Positions 17,246 to 25,938 of a DNA stretch of 64,000 bases are shown in pieces. Positions within the stretch are counted from its first letter, which is position 1. Every line of letters begins with the position of its first letter. This DNA comes from Sporomusa silvacetica DSM 10669 (GTDB taxonomy: Bacteria; Bacillota; Negativicutes; Sporomusales; Sporomusaceae). The stretch is taken from the NCBI RefSeq assembly GCF_002257705.1, contig NZ_LSLK01000059.1:434001-498000 (forward strand), read 5' to 3'. A model generated the notes under the pieces. It was given only the letters and a program-made list of their open reading frames with translations, made no database searches and was not told where the DNA came from. A program made the translations under genes and the position numbers.

Positions 17246-17878
17246 TTAAGCCAAGAGCCGATTACAGAGATCTACCGCCGAAGCCGCATCCTGCGCATAT
17301 CCGTCCGCACCCGCTTCATCCGCAAAGTCCTGGGACAGCGGTGCCCCGCCTACAATTACTTTCACTTGATCTCTGATGCCCTCTTCTTTCATGAGTTCAA
17401 TTGTATCTTTCATATGCAGCATCGTTGTGGTCAGTAAGGCACACATCCCCAAAACATCTGGTTTGTGCGCTCTAATTTCCTGCACAAATTTTTCCGGGGA
17501 AATATCCATTCCTGCATTAATGATGGTGTAGCCTCTGCTTTCAAGCATCATTCCCACCAAGTTCTTGCCGATATCGTGAAGATCGCCTTTTACCGTACCC
17601 AACAAAACTTTGCCCGCCGAAGGCATGTTTTGATCTGCAATCAAAGGTTTTACCAACTCAATCCCTGCGGTCATGGATCTCGCGGCAACCAGAACTTCCG
17701 GCACGAACATCTCCCCGTTCTTAAAACGGGCACCCACCACACTCATACCGGCGATTAAACCCTGATTGATGATATCCAAAGGCGCGACTCCCCCATCAAT
17801 CAGAGCCTTTGTTATCTCTTTGACTTTGGTAGCATTGCCGCTAATTACGCTTTTTGTCAGTTCTTCAAAATTTGCCAT
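17246..17878 (-). CDS. Methyltransferase corrinoid protein (MtbC/MttC-like)
   Basis: A 210-residue two-domain methyl carrier: helical cap (1-85), then a B12-binding Rossmann domain with GDLHDIGKNLV, whose His101 is the lower axial cobalt ligand, and CALLTTTM and VGGAPLS completing the site. It receives methyl groups from the MttB enzymes downstream and gives them to a methyl-H4folate-forming methyltransferase, probably the one at 22341. It starts 80 bases after the component B selenoprotein gene. Confidence 0.95.
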   Translation of the reverse strand: MANFEELTKSVISGNATKVKEITKALIDGGVAPLDIINQGLIAGMSVVGARFKNGEMFVPEVLVAARSMTAGIELVKPLIADQNMPSAGKVLLGTVKGDLHDIGKNLVGMMLESRGYTIINAGMDISPEKFVQEIRAHKPDVLGMCALLTTTMLHMKDTIELMKEEGIRDQVKVIVGGAPLSQDFADEAGADGYAQDAASAVDLCNRLLA

Positions 17879-17958
17879 TCTTTTTATCCCCTTTCAAATG
17901 TATCTTTGCCTTGAAAACCGGACATAATATTGCCGATCCTCGCTATATAAGCATTTGC

Positions 17959-19269
17959 TTACTCAAATTGAGTTGGTTCGGTAATTTCCGTAGTTAAGGC
18001 ATCCAAGGCCTTTTTAACCATAGCTTTTCTCAAAGCATGTTCATCGTCTTTATTAAGCTTCGGATTTCCCACCGGATAAGGAATAGCAATCGTCGGGACA
18101 ATTCGATTAGCGCCGACTGACTCGCTAATTGTCGTAATGGTAGCCATATGAACAATAGGAATACCGTATCTTTCGATTTCTTTTACCATCGTTGCGCCGC
18201 AACGTGTACAAGTCCCTCAGGTGGATGTTAAGATAACACCATCCACTTTAGCAGCCTTCAATTCAGCTCCTATTTGCACACCAAATTCCACTGCTTTGCT
18301 TACAGCAGTTCCAGTTCCGGTGGTTGTATAGAACCAGTCGAAAACCTTGCCAATATAGCCCTCCGCTTCGAATTCGTTTAAAATATCCAAGGGTGCGATG
18401 CGATCAGGGAACTCATTGGCATATACGGGATCATAGCCCCCATGAGTTGTATAATAGCAAGGAGCTTCCAGCGCATTCACTGCGCTAACATCATACTTAC
18501 CCCATTTTTGCGCACTGGCTGACTGGATTTTGTCCGGATTTCCTGCCGGAACGATACCGCCGGTGGTACACAAGGCAATGGTAGCCTTACTTAAATCTTT
18601 AATTGGTTCAGCAGGAGTCACCACATCAAAAACAGGCATTGGCATTTCTGTTTCAAACGGCTGTCCTTTCAGGCGGGCAAGCAACATTTCCACCGCCCGT
18701 TGCGAACCTCTTTTTTCCGCGAAGAGAGTCTTTCTCATCCCCCGGGCAATATAACCTTCTGCTTCAGGCGACCCAATTTCGATCCCTTTGACCAGCTTAC
18801 AGGCAAGAGATGCCATTAAGGGCAATGCCTTGCGCATTCCGCCGGCGGAATCGCTTGTACCTACCACATAGGCGACCGCTTTGCAGTTATCCAGGCCGGG
18901 GTTTTCCACATACATGCCGGTGACTACCGGAATTTTCAACTGTTCAGCAACCGTCTTGGAAATCTCTGAACAAGCTACGCCATACCTCCCGGCATTAAAA
19001 GCAGGTCCTGCGACAAAAACGTCCGGTGCGGCTTCTTTTACCATATTCAAGATAGCTGCTACCGCTTCATCTTTGTTCTCATTGAAATAGTTATCACCGC
19101 AGATAATTGTGCCGACAATCATTCCCTCGCCCTTGAGCAATCCTTCAAACCCCATTGCCGGACCAACCTTATCTGGCCTGAACTCTGGCGGCATGCTTGC
19201 CTTATCCTCGCCGCCTACTTGACCAAAGAATTGGTTAACATAGTAGAGTACTTTGAATTTGTTTGACAT
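17959..19269 (-). CDS. Grd component B selenoprotein subunit (GrdB/GrdF/GrdH type), in-frame UGA
   Basis: This is the substrate-specific selenoprotein of a glycine, sarcosine or betaine reductase. One 436-residue frame is interrupted only by TGA at 18219-18217, giving DGVILTST-U-GTCTRCGATMVKEIER, the conserved selenocysteine site of GrdB/F/H (Sec351). Both halves align with the family: a flavodoxin-like N-part (LYYVNQFFGQVGGEDKA) and a C-part GANRIVPTIAIPYPVGNP. It would otherwise be split into a 350-residue and a 76-residue ORF. It is paired with the precursor subunit 24 bases upstream. Which of the three substrates it takes cannot be read from sequence alone. Confidence 0.95.
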
Positions 19270-19293
19270 AATTTACCCTCCTTTCTTATGATT

Positions 19294-20589
19294 TTAATAT
19301 AGTCTACAGGTTACATTGTGAAATCCGATTTCTGACGTGGCGCCAATTACAGCATTCAACTCACACATCAAACTGCCGTCTTCCAATAAAGAGCCTTCCC
19401 AACCACCGGCTAATACCGAGATCGCTGCCTTATTGCCGATAACTTTGTCCGCCGGCGACAATGTAACCACATGACTGACATTTCCCCCGGAAACTACCGC
19501 CACCGCCTCTGCTGCCGTGTCAGCTAAAGGCTGGGACATGCCGTCCCGTCCCGCACATTCGTCGGTAATTAAAACGGTTTTGATCCCGGACTTTTCGCAT
19601 TTTTTACAAATCATTAAGAGATCAGAGTCAGGGTTTCCATACCCCTCTTCCGATACAATAACCGCATCAGCCCCCAGCATTTTTGCCAGTTTCACAGTAG
19701 AATCAGATGCGCGTACTTTTCCGGCTAACGTAGTATGCTCCGGAATCATAATGACCCCTAAGAAATTGATTTCCTTACCATGCTGGGCGTACAGGTCATA
19801 AATCACGGAATTATTTTGGTGCTGATAGGTTGTAATCTTATCGCAGGCCGCAACACAGTTCCCGCTAATTACTGCACCATCTAATTCCTCATTGGCATGC
19901 AGCAGGGTTGGCAATATATTGGATTGATTGACACCGTAAATATAGGTATCATGCAGTAGCCCCTGGGTAATATTCATCTCAGCGTAAACCACTTTGGGCA
20001 GCTCAGGGTATTTGGCTGTTTCTTCAAAAATACTGCCAAGCTCAAAGGTAAGTACCTCGTCCGGGGTTATATCTTTCCCAGCCAGCCCAACAAATTCCGC
20101 TGCCCTAAGTCCGGCGATCCTGACGGTTTCTTCATGAATATGGGGCTGCAGCCCTTCTTTCACCTTAATATCTACCGTTAAATTATAGGTTTTAGAGAAT
20201 GGTGTCCACTTGGCCCCCTCACCCCACATATCAACGACACCTTCCTGAAAACCAACAATATCACCAATTGTTACCACTGTGGCACCATATAAAACATGGG
20301 TTCTGCCTTCGCCGCACTGCGCCTGTTTTGCCGTAACCCCCGGAAAGCCGTTAATACCGCCTTGAACTTTTACCCTAGGCTCAATCACGTCTTTTACCGG
20401 GATGATTCTTACTTTTTCACCTGGCCTGGCTACGTCAATCAAGATATCTTTAATTCTTTCGTCTTGCTTCAGAAAGGCGATCAATCCCTCCTTGTCAACA
20501 CATAACACTCCGTCTTTTACTGAGGTCTCACTGCCTAACTGAATGTCCTTAATATTAATCCGGCCAATTTCCAGTTTCAAAACGTTCAC
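19294..20589 (-). CDS. Grd component B precursor subunit (GrdE/GrdG/GrdI type)
   Basis: A 431-residue proprotein that binds the amine substrate. In the family it is cleaved at an Asn-Cys bond to expose a pyruvoyl group that forms a Schiff base with the substrate amine; for betaine-type substrates the group's role differs. The expected site is visible as SGNCVAACDK (Asn244-Cys245). Other landmarks: GINGFPGVTAKQAQCGEGRTHVL, INFLGVIMIPEHT and VSEEGYGNPDSDL. It is full length and intact, unlike the broken homologue at 2491. It lies 20 bases after grdX and before the selenoprotein subunit. Confidence 0.93.
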   Translation of the reverse strand: MNVLKLEIGRINIKDIQLGSETSVKDGVLCVDKEGLIAFLKQDERIKDILIDVARPGEKVRIIPVKDVIEPRVKVQGGINGFPGVTAKQAQCGEGRTHVLYGATVVTIGDIVGFQEGVVDMWGEGAKWTPFSKTYNLTVDIKVKEGLQPHIHEETVRIAGLRAAEFVGLAGKDITPDEVLTFELGSIFEETAKYPELPKVVYAEMNITQGLLHDTYIYGVNQSNILPTLLHANEELDGAVISGNCVAACDKITTYQHQNNSVIYDLYAQHGKEINFLGVIMIPEHTTLAGKVRASDSTVKLAKMLGADAVIVSEEGYGNPDSDLLMICKKCEKSGIKTVLITDECAGRDGMSQPLADTAAEAVAVVSGGNVSHVVTLSPADKVIGNKAAISVLAGGWEGSLLEDGSLMCELNAVIGATSEIGFHNVTCRLY

Positions 20590-20609
20590 CCCCTATTGTT
20601 TTTCCAAAA

Positions 20610-20978
20610 TCACCAAATGATAGGCTCTTCATCTAAAACCGCTTCCAAGAGTATCAGGTCCATCATTTTGTAGTCTTCAGCAAGCGCAGTGTCAGTTTTA
20701 CGAAATTCCATGTGCCGCTTGTATTTAATAATGCTGTCTTCAATAATCACCAGCGAGAAAGAATCCACCTTTGTCAGCTTCTTTCCTAAGATTACAGAGC
20801 GAAACGGGGAAAACAGCATCCGTAAACTGGCAGCTAACGGGTGGCTGATTAGTTCATAGCCTTCATGGATCAAGTCCCGTACCTTGATCAAGGTCTCAGC
20901 GGCGGAACCTTCCACAAATACCATATTATCTTTTCTTGCTGCTACTGCTGGATTGTTAGTGACAATTAGGTATTTCAT
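20610..20978 (-). CDS. grdX: GrdX family protein
   Basis: A 122-residue protein starting MKYLIVTNNPAVA, typical of GrdX, a small protein of unknown function found at the head of Grd component B operons. The start ATG 20978 overlaps the stop of the preceding small ORF as TAATG, implying translational coupling. Further upstream in this frame a UGA precedes a CGMDCTG motif (see findings). The partner genes directly downstream are the component B pair. Confidence 0.85.
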   Translation of the reverse strand: MKYLIVTNNPAVAARKDNMVFVEGSAAETLIKVRDLIHEGYELISHPLAASLRMLFSPFRSVILGKKLTKVDSFSLVIIEDSIIKYKRHMEFRKTDTALAEDYKMMDLILLEAVLDEEPIIW

Positions 20979-21160
20979 TACAGGTATTCCTTCGCTTTCA
21001 GTAGTTTTAATGCCCTCTTCCAATCATACCAATCCGGTACAGTCCATGCCACATTCGCCATGCATGCTGTCTTTTCAGGGGGAGACCTTGCAACCTTCCC
21101 ATCGTCTTGTTTGATTGGCAAAACATGGGAAATTGCGATCCTAATAAGGTTTTTACTCAT
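20978..21160 (-). CDS. Small ORF coupled to grdX (possibly frameshifted)
   Basis: 60 codons from ATG 21160 (AGGTGA upstream) to a TAA that overlaps the grdX start by one base. It is the first gene after the sigma-54 promoter at 21245. Composition is plausible (KNLIRIAISHVLPIKQDDGK; a basic tail RALKLLKAKEYL). Across its centre, another frame reads GECGMDCTGLV, resembling the GrdD tail ESGMGCTGPVV, while the tail here (LKLLKAKEYL) resembles the GrdD end. It could therefore be a small GrdD-tail-like protein damaged by two compensating shifts. I do not recognise it firmly. Confidence 0.5.
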   Translation of the reverse strand: MSKNLIRIAISHVLPIKQDDGKVARSPPEKTACMANVAWTVPDWYDWKRALKLLKAKEYL

Positions 21161-21244
21161 TACTTCACCTGCCCATTGAAAGTTTTAAATATTTACTTTA
21201 TTGTGTTTTTTTAAAATAGTCGAATTAATCTAAATATATCTAAT

Positions 21245-21259
21245 GCAATTACTATGCCA
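21245..21259 (-). promoter_or_regulatory. Sigma-54 promoter of the grdX/component B operon
   Basis: The minus strand reads TTGGCATAGTAATTGCAT: GG at -24 and GC at -12 with exact 12-base phasing (consensus TGGCAC-N5-TTGC). Expected start of transcription is near 21233, about 70 bases before the first ORF. The enhancer-binding regulator at 23264 lies just upstream on the map. Confidence 0.85.
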
Positions 21260-21260
21260 A

Positions 21261-21557
21261 GTCCATCTGGTGTATATATTTTAGTTAATAATTGGATTTT
21301 TGATTGAAATTTCTAAATTTTTCGTCTTATTTTCGGATAAATTCTTTCAATCCAAGGAGTGAAATCCTTATTCCAACCTGCCGATACTGCTCTATATATC
21401 CTGTCTTATTTTAAGACTAATTTACGAGGTTAGCTGTTTTTGATGCGCATCTTACCCTACGATTTAGCTTAGAAATCCGCAATATATATACCTTTTTGTA
21501 AGAGAGAATAAATATCTCATTTTCGGATATTCACTAAAATACTTGCTCGTCTGGCAC
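21261..21557. other. Upstream regulatory region with repeated ATTTTCGGATA motif
   Basis: AT-rich, no gene seen. ATTTTCGGATAA (21329-21340) and ATTTTCGGATAT (21519-21530) repeat in the same orientation, about 100 and 290 bases upstream of the predicted start, distances usable by a sigma-54 activator. A perfect palindrome GATGCGCATC lies at 21442-21451. Binding is inferred only. Confidence 0.4.
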
Positions 21558-22214
21558 TTATGAACCATAGGGTGCTTTTCTGCTAGGGCACTTCTCTCTG
21601 GGACACAATTGGCAGTTTTCATATGTTCCTTCTTTGGGAAAACGGATTCCAGAAACGCTCTTAATCGGAAGCATAAGGTAACTGTCGGTAAGTCGAACCC
21701 CGATTAACGCTTCTACATCGCCTAATAGATTAAATACATGTATTTGTTCAGTGATTGGCCACTCAGCCAATGAACCGGGATTCATATTGACAGCATGACC
21801 TAAACCAAACTCTTTATCTAGTTGTTCCTCAAGCATTTTAATAGCTGAACGCAGCACCATTTCTTTAATCGTATCGGCGCAAAAGCTTGCGAAATAATCT
21901 TTATATTGGTTAGACCAGACCTCTAACTCAGTCCCGCAAGTAACAACAAATGGGTACGCCTTTAGCGCCTCTTCCATGGTTTCTTTTAGAACACGACTAG
22001 TGAGCTTGATTTTATCAATAACAACAAAGTTATCTCCTTTCACCTCAATAGCTGCTTCTTTATAGACTATTTTTGGCCTTGCCAGCATCTGCGCTTCGGC
22101 AGCCATCCGCTCCACTTCGTCTGAATAGTCGCTTCCTTTCTTAATGTGCAGCTTTTCCAGGAGCACAGCAACCTCTATTTCACACGGAAACTTGTCTAAT
22201 AAAACGGTATTCAT
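21558..22214 (-). CDS. B12-dependent methionine synthase activation-domain-like protein
   Basis: A 218-residue protein related to the cobalamin reactivation domain of MetH: VERMAAEAQMLARPKIVYK at the start, CGTELEVWS, then NPGSLAEWPITEQIHVFNLLGD, the segment of this fold that contacts cobalamin, and a C-terminal ENCQLCPREKCPSRKAPYG cysteine cluster. Stand-alone versions accompany corrinoid methyltransferase sets in acetogens. It probably assists reductive activation or binding of the corrinoid protein at 17246. It lies downstream of the methyl-H4folate methyltransferase gene, separated by a perfect hairpin. Confidence 0.85.
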   Translation of the reverse strand: MNTVLLDKFPCEIEVAVLLEKLHIKKGSDYSDEVERMAAEAQMLARPKIVYKEAAIEVKGDNFVVIDKIKLTSRVLKETMEEALKAYPFVVTCGTELEVWSNQYKDYFASFCADTIKEMVLRSAIKMLEEQLDKEFGLGHAVNMNPGSLAEWPITEQIHVFNLLGDVEALIGVRLTDSYLMLPIKSVSGIRFPKEGTYENCQLCPREKCPSRKAPYGS

Positions 22215-22290
22215 AAGCCATCTCCTTCCTTTACATAAAAAAACATTTACCTCCCCTAGTTCCAGTACCAGTGACCTTGATCCCTGAGAT

Positions 22291-22331
22291 ATAACAGTAG
22301 CTACCTGCTCTTTGCAGGTAGCTACTGTTAT
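22291..22331. terminator. Perfect 18-bp inverted repeat between methyltransferase and activation-domain genes
   Basis: ATAACAGTAGCTACCTGC is followed after a 5-base loop by its exact complement, right after the stop of the gene at 22341. A T-run (TACTTTTTT) follows only on the plus side, so on the transcribed minus strand it may attenuate or protect RNA ends rather than terminate fully. Confidence 0.7.
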
Positions 22332-22340
22332 ACTTTTTTA

Positions 22341-23144
22341 CTAGTCTTCCAATTTGCCTCCCCGGTAGGCGCTTAAATAATTGGCACAATAGCTATCGCG
22401 TCCGGCAATGGTCTCAGCGGCGATTATATTAGCCATCATCTGCCTGTCTAACGGATTTATGATTAAGCCGTCCAAGCCTCGATCAATCGCCATTACGGCA
22501 AACGACTGGTTCAGAAGCTTCCGGACGGGTAAACCGTAAGAAATATTCGACAAGCCACACATCGTGTGAACCCCTTTATAGGTCGTCATGATCCTTTCAA
22601 CCGCTTCTAAAAATTCAATTCCAAAAGCATCTTTCGTGGACACTGGCTGTACCAGCGGATCAACATAAATATTGTCAAGGGGGATATTATTTTGTACTAA
22701 ACCATTGATAAGTTTATCTGCCACGGCGAGCCTGGCATCTGATGATTCGGGCATCCCTTTATCACTCATGCATAAAGCCACGATCTTATGTTCTGTACCG
22801 GCAATCAACGGTAAAATGCCTTCATAGCGTTCTTTCTCCAGTGAGATGGAGTTTATCATGGCAACTCCGCGATGGGCGGATAATGCTTTTTCAATAGCTT
22901 TTGGGTCAGGACTATCAATACAGCAGGGAGCACCTGTAGCCTCTTGTACAACTTCTACAAGCCATGTTAAATATTCGACTTCTTTATGTACAAAAACCCC
23001 GGCATTGACATCAATATAATTGGCACCTGCTTCAAATTGATCTACAGCTACTTTTTTAATCACTGCCACATCTTGGGCATCAATTGCAGCTCGAATAGGT
23101 TTACGGCTTGCATTGATCAATTCTCCGACTATGAACATTTTCAA
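22341..23144 (-). CDS. Methyl-H4folate:corrinoid methyltransferase (MtgA/AcsE-like)
   Basis: A 267-residue TIM-barrel pterin-binding enzyme of the AcsE/MtrH/MtgA group: FIVGELINASRK, ANYIDVNAG, CCIDSPDPKAIEKAL, MINSISLE, DPLVQPVST and CGLSNISYGLP. It would move the methyl group from the corrinoid protein at 17246 to tetrahydrofolate, feeding the Wood-Ljungdahl pathway. It starts 25 bases after a sigma-54 consensus promoter, tying its expression to the regulator gene immediately upstream. Confidence 0.93.
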   Translation of the reverse strand: MKMFIVGELINASRKPIRAAIDAQDVAVIKKVAVDQFEAGANYIDVNAGVFVHKEVEYLTWLVEVVQEATGAPCCIDSPDPKAIEKALSAHRGVAMINSISLEKERYEGILPLIAGTEHKIVALCMSDKGMPESSDARLAVADKLINGLVQNNIPLDNIYVDPLVQPVSTKDAFGIEFLEAVERIMTTYKGVHTMCGLSNISYGLPVRKLLNQSFAVMAIDRGLDGLIINPLDRQMMANIIAAETIAGRDSYCANYLSAYRGGKLED

Positions 23145-23179
23145 TCACTCCTTTATAATATTGACACATAGTAACAAAT

Positions 23180-23196
23180 AGCAAGAACTGTGCCAA
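23180..23196 (-). promoter_or_regulatory. Sigma-54 promoter of the methyl-H4folate methyltransferase gene
   Basis: The minus strand reads TTGGCACAGTTCTTGCTA, a full match to TGGCAC-N5-TTGCT. Predicted transcript start is near 23169, with the gene start at 23144 and GGAG upstream of it. Confidence 0.92.
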
Positions 23197-23197
23197 T

Positions 23198-23236
23198 AAA
23201 AAAATAAGAACCTGCCTCAATTGAGTAAGTTCTTAT
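23198..23236 (-). terminator. Terminator of the sigma-54 regulator gene
   Basis: ATAAGAAC/GTTCTTAT stem (23204-23211 with 23229-23236) around an inner CTCAATTGAG palindrome, followed on the minus strand by a seven-T run. It ends the regulator transcript just before the sigma-54 promoter. Confidence 0.75.
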
Positions 23237-23263
23237 GATTAATGCATTCGCGTCCTCATTTAA

Positions 23264-25066
23264 TTAATCCACCTGTATACCCATCTCTTTAATTTTTCGA
23301 TAAAGAGTTGAACGACTCATCCCTAAATATCTCGCAATATTTTCTTTGGCATAGTTACTTGTACCATATCTTTTTAATGCCTCTACTATTGCATTTTTTT
23401 CTAAATCCGCGATTGACTGAACACTCTCTTGCGGTTTGAGCGGTGATAAAGCCGTAGTGTGCTTAATAATCCGATCAGGAAGATAGCTTGCATCAATCAA
23501 TGAATCAGGGCAAACGTTAGCGGAGTACTCAATGGCATTCTCCAATTCCCGGACATTGCCCGGCCAAGAGTATTCCACCATTCTCGCTAGAGCATCCTTT
23601 TTGTAGCCTTTAATATTTTTTCCCAGAATCAAATTATATTTTTGGATAAAACAGTGAACAAGCAGTTCCAAATCCTCCATTCTTTCTCGCAAAGGAGGAA
23701 TGTGGAAAGGTATGACACTCAAGCGATAATATAAATCGTTTCGGAATTGATTATCCTTGATCATTTCTTCCAGGTTCCTGTTGGTAGCGGCAATGATTCG
23801 AACATCGATAATTAACGGCTTAATCCCGCCCACTCGTTCAATCGTATATTCTTGTAATACCCGCAAGAGTTTGACTTGTAAATGCAATGGCATATCACCG
23901 ATCTCGTCAAGGAATATGGTTCCGCCATTGGCTAATTCAAATTTGCCTGGTTTGCCACTGCGCCGTGCCCCTGTGAATGCACCTTCTTCATAACCAAACA
24001 ACTCGCTTTCAAGCAGGTTCTCAGGAATAGCCCCACAATTCACGGCAATAAAAGGCCCTTTCTTTCGTAGACTTTCATGATGAATCGCATGGGCAAAAAG
24101 CTCCTTGCCGGTGCCGCTTTCACCCGTGATAAGGATCGTCGAATCCATTGTCGCCACTCTGCACATTTTCTTTTTAATACTGGTAATTTTCGTGCTTTGG
24201 CCAATAATGCCATCAAAAGTATATTTGCGATCTTCCCGAATAAAACGTCCGGCCAACTTACGCATTTCCCCAAGCGAGCGAATGGAAAAAACAAAGCCGT
24301 TAATAGCTACCCCATACTTCACTTCCGTGATAGTAGCCATAAAATGCAATGTTTGTTGGCCATATTTATAAAATATATCTTGTTCTATATACGGCTTAGT
24401 CATTTTCAGGAGCGCCCTCATGGAAATTCCTGAAAAAACTTCTTCAATCATATATCCATTGAGTAGATTAACCGGTGCCCTAAGAAGATCTGTGGCAGAT
24501 CGATTGACATGAGTTATTTTTCCATGATAATCAACCGCCACAATTCCTTCACGTACAGAATTAATCAAGGTGTCGAATTGTTCAGCCGCCCTCTGTGATC
24601 GTTTATATAATGCCCTTTCATTGAGTTTGCCTGAGATTAATTCTACTAAGTGCTGTAAAAACGTTTCGAGCTTAGCGGAGTCCTTTAACATATTTTCTTT
24701 TTGCGTTTCATTGAAGGCGTATAATGAGATTGAGCCTATTAACTTATCTCCAAGTTTAATCGGGTATAACAAGCCCGCCAAAACCTTACAGTTCTCTCTA
24801 AGATTACAATTCTGACACAGTTTGCCGTTTGGCGGATCGAATACTAAAAAACTCTTTTGTGTGCAGCGCAATTGATAATTTATTGATCCTGAACCATAAA
24901 TAGTTCCAATTTGATCTTTATACTTTCCAGTTCCCGCTAAGACCTCTAGGTACTCACCTACAATAGCAACCTCGTAATCAAGTACGGCTGCAAATGCATC
25001 TGCTACCCGTTGGATATAATCTTGAATTGACTTAAGATTAACTATGTCTGGGCCATCCCTCTTCAA
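23264..25066 (-). CDS. Sigma-54-dependent transcriptional activator (sensor-PAS-AAA+-Fis)
   Basis: About 600 residues. The N-terminal region (1-165) has a Cys-rich QNCNLRENC motif within a GAF-like ligand domain; then a PAS domain (FDTLINSVREGIVAVDYHGK); then an AAA+ core with Walker A GESGTGKE, the sigma-54 contact loop GAFTGA and FLDEIGDMP; and a C-terminal Fis helix-turn-helix (IARYLGMSRSTLYRKIKEMG). The start chosen is TTG 25066, seven bases after a full GGAGG; the ATG at 25123 has no such site. Two sigma-54 promoters lie within 4 kb, so it almost certainly controls the methyltransferase and component B operons. Confidence 0.92.
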   Translation of the reverse strand: MKRDGPDIVNLKSIQDYIQRVADAFAAVLDYEVAIVGEYLEVLAGTGKYKDQIGTIYGSGSINYQLRCTQKSFLVFDPPNGKLCQNCNLRENCKVLAGLLYPIKLGDKLIGSISLYAFNETQKENMLKDSAKLETFLQHLVELISGKLNERALYKRSQRAAEQFDTLINSVREGIVAVDYHGKITHVNRSATDLLRAPVNLLNGYMIEEVFSGISMRALLKMTKPYIEQDIFYKYGQQTLHFMATITEVKYGVAINGFVFSIRSLGEMRKLAGRFIREDRKYTFDGIIGQSTKITSIKKKMCRVATMDSTILITGESGTGKELFAHAIHHESLRKKGPFIAVNCGAIPENLLESELFGYEEGAFTGARRSGKPGKFELANGGTIFLDEIGDMPLHLQVKLLRVLQEYTIERVGGIKPLIIDVRIIAATNRNLEEMIKDNQFRNDLYYRLSVIPFHIPPLRERMEDLELLVHCFIQKYNLILGKNIKGYKKDALARMVEYSWPGNVRELENAIEYSANVCPDSLIDASYLPDRIIKHTTALSPLKPQESVQSIADLEKNAIVEALKRYGTSNYAKENIARYLGMSRSTLYRKIKEMGIQVD

Positions 25067-25205
25067 AATATTACCTCCTTTATTCTCGGAGATCCATACT
25101 AATAAACATAGCCTTATTACCAAATTAAGATGGCGTGGAACATCGTAGCATAGCTCATTATTATAACAGTTGACCTATTCAGCCTTCATAAATTCCATTG
25201 GCGCT

Positions 25206-25434
25206 TTATAGGTACTTGTTAATATTTCCCATCGCGGAAACCCAATCAGGCTCTTGTTCACTAGTCAAACTATCTAAAGAAATTTCTCGTATGAGGTGAT
25301 CCCTTTAAAGCCGTCATACCAAACCGACCATCAACTGCACAGGATGTACCAGTCCCAAATAGAACCAAGGGCTTTTGATTAAAAAAAGCTTGCAATTCAG
25401 AGTACGCGACTTTTTTGGTCAATTCTCCGCTCAT
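25206..25434 (-). pseudogene. Remnant of a SIR2-like domain protein
   Basis: A 54-codon frame from ATG 25434 (GGAGG upstream) reads LVLFGTGTSCAVDGRFGMTAL, resembling the N-terminal nucleotide loop of SIR2-like (SIR2_2/DUF4297-type) proteins. It stops at 25270, while another frame continues with EISLDSLTSEQEPDWVSAMGN until TAA 25206. Both pieces read like one protein broken by a small deletion, and the bulk of the gene is missing. SIR2-like proteins of this kind are often phage-defence genes. The assignment rests on short similarity. Confidence 0.5.
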
Positions 25435-25938
25435 TATAAGTCCTCCATAACAAAATATTGTAACTCTACAATTTTTAAATTCACATCAATCTCCCCATTT
25501 TTTAACTTCTGGCTATTTTCTCCACTTAAACTATATGATCCTGCCAATTTTCCCACATAGTGTAAAGAATTTTTATAGTAAGCACTATAACCATTCATCT
25601 TAGCTAAGATCTAATAGTAATTGATTAAAACGCTATAGTATTATCGTTTTTTATGTTAATGCCATAAATTAGAGGCTGCCTTATTTATTGAGACAGCCCC
25701 ACAAATATTATTCAATTATTATCTCAACTTTCGCATTTAAAGACTTGTTATAAACTATTGCATTATAAAGATCGAGCAGCAAAAAATAACATCGTTTACA
25801 TGACATATGGAAAAACACCGCTTTGTCTAGTAAAGTGAAGTTGCGAACAAACACTACCATACAGAAGAGGTGCTTTCCATACAATGAATGTACAACAACC
25901 GCCTCCAGAAAATCAATTGCCAAAAGAATAGCAGGTGC
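25435..25938. other. Degenerate AT-rich spacer between gene scars
   Basis: No intact gene seen. A minus-strand frame ending near 25708 (LLLDLYNAIVYNKSLN) may be a worn transposase-type tail, but I cannot support it. A GGCTG/CAGCC hairpin-like stretch lies at 25673-25697. Confidence 0.3.
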
